A stretch of 64,000 bases of DNA from Orientallactaga sibirica (lineage: Eukaryota > Chordata > Mammalia > Rodentia > Dipodidae), in NCBI GenBank assembly GCA_036365145.1, contig JAEOAD010000031.1, positions 12,682,001 to 12,746,000 on the forward strand, written 5' to 3'. The notes below the pieces were generated by a model. The model was not told where the DNA came from. It searched no databases and worked only from the letters and a program-made list of their open reading frames with translations. This document shows, one piece after another, positions 1-9,729 of this stretch (the stretch's first letter is position 1; every line of letters begins with the position of its first letter). A program made the position numbers and the translations under genes.

Positions 1-1339
1 CTTTGCCTGTTCAGCCATGACTGCCATGTTCCCTCCAAGCAATATGTGACCTTCTGACTTTAAGATCATATTCCAGGTGGCTGGTTCACTGGAAATCATT
101 CAGAGGTTGCTAATAACTCACTCAGTAAATTTGAGGCCCAGCAACAGACTTGGAGTCAGTGGCGCCTGACAGCTGCTCAATGGCTGAAGAGGAAAAGCGG
201 GAGTCTGCGCTGGCGATGACAGATGCTCACGGTCCACACTATAGTAGTTGCTGGAGTGAAAAGCAATCAATCAGCAAAGTTCCTGGCCACAGTCTGGTCA
301 AAGTTAAGGTCATCAGAGGAAAGGACATTTTTGCCGTGTGAGTAAAACCCAGTCCAACAATGCATGTCTTTAGTGTATTGAACATGTCCACCCCTGTGCT
401 TGAGATCCACGCTGCAATGCCAGCTTCCAAAACACAAATGACCTTGTGGGCATATAGAATACTCTATAGAATACCCCCTGCGTCCATCTCTGTCCATAGT
501 GACTTTCTCCACCATTAACTGGTAGACCTGGATTCACCAAATGATCAAATGTCAATACCTTTGCAGATTCCTGGTGACTTATCTTGACATTTACTTTTGT
601 GTCTGGTCCCTGAACGATAACACCCGAGATACTAAGCCCCCAGGACTACCAAGGGCTTCCTGTCCACTAGAACTTAAAGTCAGGAGCAAGCCCTACCCTC
701 CGCCTGTTCCCCGTGTGTAGGAAGCTGAAGGGGAAGTCAAAATGGCAGCTCAGTTTCTATGCTTTTTAGTATGATCTGGAAGGGAGAGGTTCTCTCTCCA
801 TTCCTCTGCTTCTTAGTCCACAGTTCTTCTGAGCAGGTGCTCCTGTGTGTATCATTCCAATGATTTTAGGAACATTGACAGCAACAAGTAACTGACAAAA
901 CCAGCCCACACCAAAATCAAGATGTTTTTTCTTACACCATCAGACATAGACTGTGTTCTGAGTCACTCGCTCTCCCTCCAGCAGATTAGGGTTCCATTCT
1001 TCTGCCGCTGGACCACTCAGCCACATTTGTATTGCTGGGAACAATGTCAGAATCACACAGCTCAGAGGCCTGATATCTGTCACAAACCATTCCTGGCCTC
1101 GTTCTTCTCTCTCCTCACTCCAAGCCTTCTGAGCAAGCAAATGAAGGCTTCCATCCATCAGTGATTGAGTCACCTAACCAAACTGACCAGAAAAGGTTGG
1201 AAGCAAACAAAATAACAACCCCAAATTTGAATTTAGCAAAAGGAACTATGCAGCAGGGAACAGCTGATCCACCTGAGGAAGCCAAAGGCAGATGTTAGGA
1301 AAATTAACTTCAGCGTTTTTCACACAACAGGAGCTCCAC
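1..1339. other. Unique, non-repetitive stretch
   Basis: No SINE, LINE or LTR pattern is recognisable here. The only coding-like signal is the short open frame at 180-337 followed by a splice-donor-like site, listed separately. The rest has frequent stops in all frames and no obvious promoter or CpG island. Confidence 0.5.
180..337 (+). CDS. Weak candidate first coding exon, C2-domain-like start
   Basis: An ATG at 180 opens 52 codons that stay in frame up to a near-consensus splice donor, GTGAGT at 338-343; without splicing the frame ends at TGA 339-341. The predicted peptide has an acidic start (MAEEEKRES) and ends in LVKVKVIRGKDIF, which resembles the first beta strand of C2 domains such as those at the N-terminus of group IV cytosolic phospholipases A2 and some C2-containing ligases. 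No second exon carrying the calcium-binding DPYV-type loop was found downstream, although an intron could be very long. No upstream promoter or acceptor is clear. It may be chance; a functional name is not justified. Confidence 0.22.
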
Positions 1340-1884
1340 GTTAGCTAAAAAGGTCTCAGAGTACTGATGGGGCATTGTCTTCAGATACACAGCACTGTCA
1401 GCATGGATCCCTGACATGCACCATGCACCCAGTTGTCTGTATGCTCAGCCAGCTTGTCTTTGAACACCATGATGAAGCACCAAAGACAATGATTCCATTT
1501 CAAAAGTCCACCTCCACAATACTGACCCCACCAATATTTCATCACGGTCAGTGGAGGGACTCATGACCTCATCTCCTCCCTGACATGCTATGGGCAATTA
1601 ATGGTTACTAGGGAAGGGGGAATCATTTTGCTTAGTGGTGTAGCCACTGGTAAGTTGCTTGTGCACCAATAAATGGTTACACACACACACACACACACAC
1701 ACACACTCAATGCAAGCAACCCTAATTAAACTTGGTGGGTCACAAAAAAGAAGACATCAAAGTGGAAGTGGGACTAGCTAGATAGAAGGAGTCAGTGGGA
1801 AAGGAAGAGAGGCAAGAGGAGATAATGGGGTGAATGTGATCAAAACACATTACATATGACAAAATTGTCAAAAAAAAAAAAAAC
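1340..1884 (+). mobile_element. L1 3'UTR fragment, Lx-like, with poly(A)
   Basis: The sequence follows the rodent Lx-type L1 3' end as I remember it: a stretch ending in CATGACCTCATCTCCTCCC, the block GTGTAGCCACTGGTAAGTTGC, a CA repeat (1680-1706), a purine-rich block and TATGACAAAATTGTC followed by a poly(A) run at about 1870-1884. It is 5' truncated, so only the terminal 3'UTR is present. The 5' limit is approximate. Confidence 0.7.
1680..1706 (+). repeat. (CA)n microsatellite
   Basis: About 13 CA units lie inside the L1 3'UTR, where related copies also have CA-rich sequence. Confidence 0.9.
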
Positions 1885-2403
1885 CTAAAATCCATCACTT
1901 AGGTTAACCACTGTATCACTTGAGATTTTTAATACAAACAACCAGTCTTACCCTAAGCAAAATGGGAAAGCTATTGGAAATATACATAATGGCTTAAGGA
2001 ATGAAATGTTAGGCTGAGCCATCAACCTGAAATTAATATTAGACCCTCTTCAGGGATCTGAGGAGCTGGGACTGATTAACAGCAGGATTCCATGGCTGGA
2101 ACCAAACAAACAAACATGGAACCATATTTTTCCAATCAGGACTCAGTCCGACTGACTAGCCTAAGTAAGTCATGTACCCACTCTGTGACCAGAATTAGGT
2201 GGGCCACTTTGAGTGACAGCCCTGAAAAGCCAGCACCCACTGGGAAAGAGTTTCATATAGAAACCATTATAAGAAGAGATGGCATTGGGCAGGTAAACAC
2301 ACTTCCTCTTTACCACCTCTCACCAAAGTGTGAGCAACAGAGAACAAGATGTCCAAGGTATACCATGTGGTATGCTAATATAAAAGGATGTCCTCTCCAC
2401 CTG
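1885..2403. other. Unclassified unique sequence
   Basis: No repeat family was recognised. An open frame from 2092 to 2472 runs into a MIR relic and has no family resemblance, so it is not called as a gene. Confidence 0.4.
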
Positions 2404-2480
2404 GCTGTTTTTCTGAGAAGTCACATAAACTCCCTAAAAATCAGTTTCCTCAACTATAAATGCGGAAGTTGAGTCTGATA
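2404..2480 (-). mobile_element. MIR SINE fragment
   Basis: The stretch around CATAAACTCCCTAAAAATC and CAGTTTCCTCAACTATAAATG matches the reverse strand of the MIR core (the familiar CTCAGTTTCCTCATCTGTAAAATGGG pattern) with substitutions typical of an old copy. Confidence 0.6.
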
Positions 2481-2497
2481 AAAAGTTTAAAAACTAC

Positions 2498-2726
2498 GGC
2501 TGGAGGGATGGCTTAGCCGTTAAGGCACTTGCCTGCAAAGCCAAAGAACCGAGGTTCGATTTCCCAGGACTCACGTAAGACAGATGCACAAGGTGGCACA
2601 TGCTTTTGGAGTTTGTTTGCAAGAGCTGAAGGCCCTGGTGTGCCCATTCTCTCTCTTTCTCTCTCTATCCATCTGCCTCTTTCTCTGTCTCTCTCAAACA
2701 AGTAAATTAAATAAATAAATAAAGAA
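2498..2726 (+). mobile_element. DIP SINE (B2 superfamily)
   Basis: A complete element: head GGCTGGAGGGATGGCTTAGC with the pol III A box, B box GGTTCGATTTCC near 2552, a CT-rich 3' part and an AAATAAATAAAT tail. It is flanked by TTTAAAAACTA on both sides (about 2486-2496 and 2728-2738), a clear target-site duplication. Confidence 0.9.
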
Positions 2727-2819
2727 TTTAAAAACTAGAAGTGCCTCAGGTAAGAACAACTCTCTTGGTATGAATATAGAGTGTAAGGCTAGTGTATAGT
2801 TATATGATTGCTGGGAAAG

Positions 2820-3085
2820 AGAGAGACATTCTCTTCAGTGTGGTAGCCATTGGTAAGTTGCCCATGCTCCTGTAAGCAATGCTACTTAAACTTAATTGGA
2901 CACACACACACATACACATGACAAGAAAGATGAAAAGGGGCTAGTTGAAAGAAGAAAGGTATCAGCAGAATCGGTTAGGGAAAGAGGGAGGGTAATGGGA
3001 GTTGAATACAAGGAAGATACGTTAGATACATGTATGAAAACGTCATAATGAAGTCCAACATTATGATGAGTTTCTTCATGACCTT
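2820..3085 (+). mobile_element. L1 3'UTR fragment, Lx-like
   Basis: It repeats the block seen at about 1640-1880: GTGGTAGCCATTGGTAAGTTGCC, a short CA run, a purine-rich segment and TACATGTATGAAAACGTCAT. It is 5' truncated and has no clear poly(A) tail. Confidence 0.65.
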
Positions 3086-3262
3086 TCATGGTGTTGATGA
3101 AGCAGAATCACATGAGTTTTGTCTCTTCAGATATGCTCCTTCCACTCCTGAGCTGAGGACCAGAAACAGCTTGGCTGTAGGAGGAAGAGTCTTTTACTGA
3201 ATATCTGACCTCACTGAGATAACAATCATTGTCATTAATCTCCCTTTCACAGTTTTGTTTAA

Positions 3263-3415
3263 GGTTGGTTGGTTGGTTGGTTTTGAGACAAGGTTTTGTG
3301 TAGTCCAGACTGACCTTGAATTTATTATGTAGCTGAAACAAGTCTTGATCTCCTGATCCATCTGCCTCCATTCCCCCAATGCTAGGATTACAGGTGCATG
3401 CCACCATGACCAGCA
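3263..3415 (-). mobile_element. B1 SINE, diverged
   Basis: Reverse-strand B1: GTTG-rich tail, GAGACAAGGTTTTGTGTAG, then CTAGGATTACAGGTGCATGC and CACCATGACCAGC at the head. Many substitutions make it an old copy. Confidence 0.75.
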
Positions 3416-3419
3416 TTCT

Positions 3420-3970
3420 TTCCTTCCTAGTTCAACAGTAAGGGTACATTGTAACTTTGCTGGATATTAGGAAATCAGGGAGCCAGACAAGGAAAATCTC
3501 CGAGAAGATTCTGCTCTTCTTGGCACATTCCCTGTGAGGCAAACACCAGCTGTTGACTGGAATGTCTGTGAGAGGAATGTCGGTGCCCAATATGGGAAGA
3601 AAGGAAAGACGTGGGTGTGGGGTTATTGGCAAATATACCATGGAACCAGTGCGGGACACAGGCGGGAGTCTCACCTCTCTGGAGCTGTCCATTGCATGGT
3701 AGGCCTGGCTTTGCATGTGCCATTCATCACTTTCCAGTCAACATTCCCTTGCCCACCATCCCTCAACTCTAAGTCCAGAAATGACCATGGCCCTCTCCTC
3801 CCACAATACATGACCCACAATCCCCATGGGGATAACTGGCATCCCCAATGAGGAGGGCCCATCCTCATGATAGCAGCCAAGAAGGAAAGCCACCAATAAG
3901 GTAAGGACAATGTAATGAAGAGGAGAAGAGGTGAGTGTTGTGTGCCGTACCAGCTGATGGCCAGAACCTC
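3420..3970 (+). mobile_element. Probable L1 3'UTR fragment (type II)
   Basis: Positions 3800-3880 (CCCACAATACATGACCCACA, then CCCCATGGGGAT and GAGGAGGGCCC) align with the L1 3' end at 47337-47400 in the same order. The part before 3650 has no recognised counterpart in the window, so the 5' limit is uncertain. Confidence 0.45.
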
Positions 3971-3975
3971 GTCAC

Positions 3976-4257
3976 TGTGGTGGTTTGAATCAGATGTTCC
4001 TCATAAACTCAGGTGCTTTAAATGCTTGGTCCCCAGCAGGGGACAATTTGGGAGGTGGAGCATTGCTGGAGGAGGTGTGTTTCTGGATGCAGGCTTTGGG
4101 ATGTTATAGCCAGCTTCCCCTTGCCAGAACTCAGCTCACTCTCTTGCTGCTGTTTTCTACCTGCTGTGGCAGAGGTGATGGGCAGCTCTCATGCCACACT
4201 TTTCCCTGCCGTCATGAAGCTTCCCCTCTAAATTGTATAGCCCCGTATAGCCCCAGC
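3976..4257 (+). mobile_element. MaLR (ORR1-like) LTR, 3' truncated
   Basis: It starts TGTGGTGGTTTGAATCAG and follows the order of the complete LTRs at 8708-9057 and 18024-18365 (CATAAACTCAGGTG, GGAGGTGTGTTTCTGGATGC, GCTGTTTTCTACCTGCTGTG). It stops before the AATAAA and terminal CA, and a B1 relic follows. Confidence 0.75.
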
Positions 4258-4350
4258 TAGAGTTCACCTACTATGTTAGCTGAAGATAACCTTAAATTCC
4301 CAGTCCTCCTGCCTCCATCTCACAGCATGTGCCACTGTACCTAGCTAATC
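4258..4350 (-). mobile_element. B1 SINE fragment
   Basis: Old reverse-strand B1: CTACTATGTTAGCTGAAGAT, TCCTCCTGCCTCCATCTC and GCCACTGTACCTAGCT, with an internal deletion. Confidence 0.55.
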
Positions 4351-4356
4351 ACCACA

Positions 4357-4357
4357 T

Positions 4358-4400
<43 letters not shown>

Positions 4401-4410
4401 TTATTTATTT
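4357..4410 (+). repeat. (TTTA)n microsatellite
   Basis: About 13 TTTA units, the grown poly(T) side of the reverse-strand B1 that follows. Confidence 0.9.
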
Positions 4411-4556
4411 TCAGGTTTTCAAGGTAGAGTCTTGCTTTAGCTCAGGCTGACCTAGAATTTACTATGTAGTCTCAGGCTGGCCTCAAACTCACAGTGATCC
4501 TCTTACTTTGGCCTCCTGAGTGCTGAGATTAAAGGTGTGCACCACCGTGCCTGGCA
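4411..4556 (-). mobile_element. B1 SINE
   Basis: Reverse-strand B1 complete from the tail (CAAGGTAGAGTCTTGCTTTAG) through ACTATGTAGTCTCAGG to CACCACCGTGCCTGGC at the head. It abuts the tail of the next SINE. Confidence 0.85.
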
Positions 4557-4724
4557 GAGCGAGAGAGAGAGAATGGGTGCACCAGAGCCTCTATCTGCTA
4601 TAGAAAAATTCCAGATGTATGTGCCACTTTGTGCATCTGGCTTTCCGTGGGTACTGGGGAATCAGCCTCAAGTTGTTAGGCTTCATGGGCAAGTGCCTTA
4701 ACCACTGAGCCATATCTCCAGCCC
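4557..4724 (-). mobile_element. DIP SINE
   Basis: Reverse-strand DIP: GAGAGAGAGAATGGGTGCAC, TGTGCATCTGGCTT, GGTACTGGGGAATCA and the head as GAGCCATATCTCCAGCCC. Confidence 0.85.
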
Positions 4725-4974
4725 ACATTTTTTATTGATTTCCACTGTCATTTCAAAATTATGATCTAACAAAGGTGAGAGAAAACCTGACATGTGCAAC
4801 AGTAAAAATCATTGATGAAACCATATATACATACTTAAAGACTATTCTTCCTTCAGCTGAGTATGACTTATGAATGTGTGATTCTTCCACTGGACAAGAA
4901 AAGTTAGTCAAATAGGCAATAGATTAGAAAGAGCACTCCATGTTAAATGTATATTTATTATTTATTCACTGCAT

Positions 4975-5085
4975 TTCTTTTTTAAATTTTTTTCTTTCTG
5001 AGTTATGTGCATTCTCAATGTGCAAACAGCACATGTTGGTACCATCCTTTAACCTCCTCCCCTGTCCTAGCCCCCTGGGAAAAAG
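4975..5085 (-). mobile_element. Probable L1 3' end fragment
   Basis: The run GTTGGTACCATCCTTTAACC followed by CCTCCCCTGTCCTAGCCCC resembles the reverse-strand L1 3' ends at about 55150 and 25470. An A run of about 23 (5096-5118) follows. The assignment is tentative. Confidence 0.35.
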
Positions 5086-5280
5086 GACAAAATTCAAAAA
5101 AAAAAAAAAAAAAAAAAAGTGGTGCAGCATGTATTCATCTTTTGTCATGAGATAGCATTCTCAGGACTGATCTTGGCCCTCTCCTCAGTCCTCATAGCAC
5201 AAAGCCTAAATCCCCAAAATAAAACAAAAAGTGGTGCATGTTGCCTTTTTACAAATAAATTTAAAACCTGAGACTTAGTT

Positions 5281-5437
5281 TTTTTGTTTGTTTGTTTTTG
5301 CAAGGTAGGGTCTCACTCTGGCCCAGGCTGACCTGGAATTAACTATGTAGTCTCAGGGTGGCCTCGAGCTCTCAGCGATCCTCCTACCTCTGCCTCCCGA
5401 GTGCTGGGATTAAAGGCATGCGCCACCACGCCCGGCT
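5281..5437 (-). mobile_element. B1 SINE, near consensus
   Basis: Complete reverse-strand copy from a GTTT-rich tail through GGTAGGGTCTCACTCTGGCC to CCACCACGCCCGGCT. Close similarity to other copies suggests a young element. Confidence 0.92.
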
Positions 5438-5446
5438 TTAAAAAAA

Positions 5447-5710
5447 ATTTTAAATGCTCCTTACAATGCAACTGTCCAGACAGAAACTGGCCTCGATATC
5501 CATGACCTCGCAGTGCCTAGCAATACCTTCACAAGACCCTATAATAGGAGAAAAAGATGACGACATCAAATTAAAAGAGAGACTAATGGAGAGAGGGAGG
5601 GGATATGATGGAGCGTGGAGTTCTGAAGGGGAATGGAGGGGAGGGAAATATCATGGTTTATTGTCTGTAAGTATAGAAGTTGTCAATAAAAAAAATAAAA
5701 TAAATACATA
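5447..5710 (+). mobile_element. L1 3' end (3'UTR type I), 5' truncated
   Basis: The block CTTACAATGCAACTGTCCAG, CTCGATATCCATGACCTCGC, AATAGGAGAAAAAGATGACG and the terminal GTCAATAAAAAAAATAAAAT is shared with 16190-16430 and 34265-34535. Only the last 260 bp of the element is present, followed by an A/T-rich tail. Confidence 0.8.
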
Positions 5711-5730
5711 AATAAATAAATAAAAATGTT

Positions 5731-6229
5731 AAAGGGGAGGGGAAAGACTCCACTCCAGTGACTACAGTTCTGCTTGGGTCAGGCTTATCGACGGCTTTGC
5801 CCTGACCCCTAGGAGTAGTCACTGCTCCATATGTCCATTAATCCAATGCTCAGAGGCAACAGTCTGTCACTGAAATCTAATCTCCCTAAAGCTTGAGTAG
5901 AAAAAAAGAGAAGACTTCACAGCAGCTAAAATCCAACTCCACAGGGATGGGAATCTGTCCCAACCAAGCCATAGCAAGAACCTGTAAACCCAAAATCGAA
6001 GCAAACTTATACCCAAAGTTTTGGTAAAACAACAACTTACCTTGCAATGTGCTTTGATATCATCCATTCCATTCTCTATTTGCAAAGTCTAGTTGCACCC
6101 ACTAAATTAATTTGACTATTGGTCTATATTCGATTGTTTGTAAAACTCTGCTTCCAGCAGTCCCAAATCAAAGCTAGTTAAGTCTTCAGTGTCAGGGTGG
6201 GAGTTGAGTAGGGAAAGCCCTAGAGCCCT
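5731..6229. other. Unclassified unique sequence
   Basis: No recognisable repeat or conserved coding frame between the L1 3' end and the B4 SINE. Confidence 0.4.
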
Positions 6230-6592
6230 TGGCTGGGAGATGGCTCAGTGGATAAAGTACTCCCTATACAAACATGATGACCTGAGTTTGGATCCCCAGA
6301 AGCTGTGTAAAGTTGGGCACAGCCACAGGCATTGGAATCCCAGCACTCCCTGGTGAGATGGGAGGCAGGGACAGGAGAACCCTGGTATGCTCACAGGCCA
6401 GCTTGCCTGGCAGACAGCAATAAACAACAAAGAGACCCTGTCTCAAACAAGGTGTAAGGAAAGGACCAACACCTGAGGTTGTCCTCTGACCTCCAAATAC
6501 ATACCATGGCACATACATGCTCACACTCATACCTATACATACATGTGTCATACATATACACACATGCGCATGTACGCACATGCACACACAAA
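6230..6592 (+). mobile_element. B4 SINE (ID-B1 composite)
   Basis: The 5' part is tRNA/ID-like (GGCTGGGAGATGGCTCAGTG, GAGTTTGGATCCCCAG) and the 3' part is B1-like (GGAATCCCAGCACTCC, GAGACCCTGTCTC), ending in a CA/CATA-rich tail. This two-part order is diagnostic of B4. Confidence 0.82.
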
Positions 6593-6596
6593 GTCC

Positions 6597-6790
6597 CGGA
6601 GTCCTGGGATTGAGTCCCCACTCTTCTACTGACTTGCTGAGCAGTGAGGGACACATCACTTAGCCTTGCTGTCATTCACGTTCCATCTTCAATGGCGGCT
6701 CTGCTGGCTCCTTCTAGTTCACACATCTAGTAGAGGGATCTAATGAGATGAAAGGTGGGAGAACACTTTGTAAATATTAAAGTACCATTC
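6597..6790 (-). mobile_element. MIR SINE
   Basis: Reverse-strand MIR: GAGTCCTGGGATTGAGTCCC at the start, ATCACTTAGCCTTGCTGTCA in the core, and ATCTAATGAGATGAAAGG then AACACTTTGTAAATATTAAA at the end. Moderate divergence fits a mammal-wide relic. Confidence 0.72.
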
Positions 6791-7035
6791 AACTGCAAAA
6801 GAGTGGTGTCAGTGGAGAAGACAGAAGGGCAGAATCATCTGCTAGTTTCCATGTGTGAATCTCTCTATAACAGCTCAGTGCTTCTAGAGCAGGCAGAGCC
6901 CAGGCAAGGATGGAAACAACTAGAGTCATGGCTATGTCTTCTAAGCCCAGGTCCCAGTGACTGACCAAGAAGAACAAGATGAAGGGAGACCAACAAAGAC
7001 AGGGATATAGTATCCTTGAAATAAACATCGTCTTT

Positions 7036-7247
7036 TTCTTTTTTAAGAGCAACAGACAGAGAGATAAAGAAGCAGAGAGAGAGAGAGACAATGGGCGCAC
7101 CAGGGCCTCCAGCCACTACAAACGAACTCCAGATTCATGTACCACCTTGTGCATCTAGCTTACATGGGTCCTGGGGAATCAATTCTCGAAACAGGGTCCT
7201 TAAGCTTCACAGGCAAGTACTTAACCACTAAGCTATCTCTCCAGCCC
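7036..7247 (-). mobile_element. DIP SINE
   Basis: Reverse-strand DIP with GAGAGAGACAATGGGCGCAC, CCACCTTGTGCATCTAGC and the head as AAGCTATCTCTCCAGCCC. The flank CATC(GT)TTTTTCTTTTT appears on both sides (about 7027 and 7248), a likely target-site duplication. Confidence 0.88.
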
Positions 7248-7251
7248 ATCT

Positions 7252-7474
7252 TTTTCTTTTTTGAGACAAGGTCTCATGTAGCCTAGGCTGGCCTCAAATT
7301 TGCTGTGTAGCAAAGGATGACCTTGAACTTCTGGTCCTCTTGCCTCTACCTCCTGGATGCTAGAATTATAGGTATGCACCACTATGCTCAGTTTATATGA
7401 TTCAGGGAATCAAACCCAGTGTATCATATACACTAGGAAAGCACTCTACCAACTGAACCACTTCCCCAGCCACC
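7252..7474 (-). mobile_element. B4/RSINE-type composite SINE
   Basis: Reverse-strand: B1-like part (GAGACAAGGTCTCATGTAGC, CTAGAATTATAGGTATGCAC) then ID-like part (AATCAAACCCAGTGTATC, CTCTACCAACTGAACCAC, CCCCAGCC). Confidence 0.72.
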
Positions 7475-7974
7475 AGCAACCAAAGGTTTGGTGTCCTACA
7501 TGCCCAGAGGTACCAAACAATTCAATACTACATGTGTATTCTTGGTATCATTGGCTCTGTTGCTGAATTTCCTTATTGCACTGCTGGTGCTAAGCTGCTA
7601 GTGTCCTCTCATGAGACACAGGAGCTTTCAGAAAGCTTTGTGATTCTGTTAGGGAAAACCTTCCCAGCAGGTGCCGTAGGACCACATCCTGTTTGGTCTG
7701 ACTCCATATCAATCACAGAACTCTTCTAACTGGGTCTGGCAATCTATATGCCACTAGCTGCAGTTCAATTCAGCGTCTGGGAAGGGAAGATTTCTAAGAC
7801 TTCTAGATGAATTTTCCTTATTCTGGAAGTCAAATGCCCATAAGGGGCCAGACTTATTCCATACATGAGGACAAAGGGACTATGTGTACAAGCATATGTG
7901 TCACTGTGGAGTATCCACTGTGGACTATATCCCGCTGGCATGTGCCCATTTGCACCATTAAAAAAAGAAAAGAA
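7475..7974. other. Unclassified unique sequence
   Basis: No recognised repeat and no convincing exon. Confidence 0.4.
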
Positions 7975-8130
7975 GCCGGGCGTGGTGGCGCATGCCTTTA
8001 ATCCCAGCACTCGGGAGGCAGAGGTAGGAGGATCACAGAGAGTTCAAGGCCACCCTGAGAATACATAGTTAATTCCAGGTCAGCCTGGACCAGAGTGAGA
8101 CCCTACCTTGCAAAACCAAAAAAAAAAAAA

Positions 8131-8134
<4 letters not shown>
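7975..8134 (+). mobile_element. B1 SINE, near consensus
   Basis: It starts GCCGGGCGTGGTGGCGCATG and runs to GAGTGAGACCCTACCTTGC and a poly(A) tail, intact along its length. It is the first of three head-to-tail B1 copies. Confidence 0.93.
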
Positions 8135-8169
<35 letters not shown>

Positions 8170-8190
8170 GAAGGAAGGAAGGAAGAAAGG
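8134..8190 (+). repeat. (GAAA)n/(GGAA)n microsatellite
   Basis: It grows out of the preceding B1 poly(A) tail: about ten GAAA units, then GGAA units. Confidence 0.9.
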
Positions 8191-8331
8191 AGCCCGGTGT
8201 GGTGATGCACGCTTTTAATCCCAGCACTTGGGAGGCAAAGGTAGGAGAATTGCTATGAGTTTGAGACTACATAGTAAATTCCAGGTCAGCCTGAGCTAGA
8301 GTGAGACCCTACCTCAAAAAAAAAAAAAAAA
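8191..8331 (+). mobile_element. B1 SINE
   Basis: GCCCGGTGTGGTGATGCACG through GAGTGAGACCCTACCTC and a poly(A) tail, same strand as both neighbours. Confidence 0.9.
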
Positions 8332-8349
8332 AGAGAGAGAGAGAGCAGC

Positions 8350-8464
8350 GACTTGGCATGGTGGCACACACCTTTAATACCAGCACCAAGGAAGCCGAGG
8401 AAGGAGAATCGCTGTGAGCTTGAGGCCAGCCTGAGTCTAAAGAATGAGATCCAAGTCAGCCTGG

Positions 8465-8515
<51 letters not shown>
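8350..8515 (+). mobile_element. B1 SINE with about 50-nt poly(A)
   Basis: A diverged B1 (CTTGGCATGGTGGCACACAC, GAGGCCAGCCTGAGTC, AAGTCAGCCTGGC) ending in an uninterrupted A run from about 8467 to 8515. The long pure tail suggests either recent insertion or expansion. Confidence 0.82.
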
Positions 8516-8516
<1 letters not shown>

Positions 8517-8702
8517 CAGTGCTAGAGGCACCACCATACTTGATCTCAAATTATCCTACAGAGCCACAGGAACAAAAATAGCATGGTAGTGGTGGGAAAA
8601 AAAAAAAAAAAAAAAACACTAATGGAATAGAAGACCCAGAAATAAACCTACATAGTTATAGCCACCTAGTTTTTGACAAAGCTATCAAAAACATACAATG
8701 AT

Positions 8703-9195
8703 CCAGGTGTGGTGGTTTGATTCAGCTGTCCCCCATAAACTTAAGTGTTCTGAATGCTAGTCTCTCCAGCTGATGGCACTTTAGAAATTAAAGCCTCCTG
8801 GAGGCGGTGTATTGTTGGGGGCAGGCTTATGGGCATTATAGCCAGTTTCCCCTTGCCAGTGTTTGGCACACTCTCCTGTTGCTGTTGTCTACCGTATGTT
8901 GACCAGAGAGTGATGTCCACCCTCTGCTCATGCCATCGTTTTCCCCTGCCATCGTGGAGCTTCCCCTCAAGCCTGTAAACCAAAATAAACCTCTTTTTTC
9001 CCACAAGCTGCTCTTGGTCAGGTGATTTCTGCCAGCAATGCGAACCTGACTGCAACACCAGGCAAGATGGCTCATGCCTTTAATCCCAGCACTCAGAAAA
9101 CTAAGGCAGGAGGATCCTCATGGGTTCGGGTTCAAAGCCTGCCTAGACTATAAACTGAGTTCCAAATCAGCCTGGGCTAAAGTGAGAAAAAAAAA
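8703..9195 (+). mobile_element. B1 SINE split by a solo LTR
   Basis: The B1 head CCAGG (8703-8707) is separated from the rest (CCAGGCAAGATGGCTCATGC from 9058) by the LTR. The B1 flanks, AACATACAATGA before and AATACATTGGA after, look like its own target-site duplication in L1. Confidence 0.8.
8708..9057 (+). mobile_element. Solo MaLR (ORR1-like) LTR, complete
   Basis: A 350-bp LTR starting TGTGGTGGTTTGATTCAG and ending GACTGCAACA, with AATAAA near 8985. It is flanked by a perfect 5-bp duplication, CCAGG at 8703-8707 and 9058-9062, as expected for an ERVL-MaLR insertion. The internal region has been lost by LTR-LTR recombination. It closely resembles the LTRs at 18024-18365 and 19509-20009. 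Confidence 0.92.
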
Positions 9196-9400
9196 ACAAT
9201 TAAAAAAATACATTGGAAAAATGACATCATCTTTAATAACCTAAATAAATTAATTAATTAAATAAATTCAAAATGGTAGGACAAACCTTTAGTTCTAGCC
9301 TTCAGGATATATAAATAACTACGAAAATTAAATACCAAAAAGTCAAGCCATTGAAGCAATAAATGGGCTAATGCTAGACAGTCCTCAAAAGAAGAAATAC

Positions 9401-9726
9401 AAAAAAGAAGAAGAAGAAGAAGAAGAAGAAGAAGAAGAAGAAGAAGAAGAAGAAGAAGAAGGAAGAAGAAGAAGGAGAAGAAGAAGAAGAAGGAGGAGGA
9501 GGAGGAGGAGGAGGAGGAGGAGGAGGAGGAGGAGAAGAAGGAGAAGGAGAAGGAGAAGGAGAAGGAGAAGGAGAAGGAGAAGGAGAAGGAGAAGGAGAAG
9601 GAGAAGGAGAAGGAGAAGGAGAAGGAGAAGGAGAAGGAGAAGGAGAAGGAGAAGGAGAAGGAGAAGGAGAAGGAGAAGGAGAAGGAGAAGAAGAAGAAGA
9701 AGAAGAAGAAGAAGAAGAAGAAGAAA
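9401..9726 (+). repeat. 326-bp purine-only GAA/GGA/GGAGAA microsatellite
   Basis: Every base from 9401 to 9726 is A or G on this strand. The order is GAA units, then GGA units, then about 27 GGAGAA hexamers, then GAA units again. The long low-complexity frames it produces on both strands are not genes. Confidence 0.97.
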
Positions 9727-9729
9727 CAC

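Noticed and set aside
2092..2472. 126-codon frame on the plus strand
   Set aside because: It ends inside a MIR relic and has no recognisable domain.
6264..6659. 131-codon frame on the minus strand
   Set aside because: It is the reverse strand of a B4 SINE and part of a MIR.
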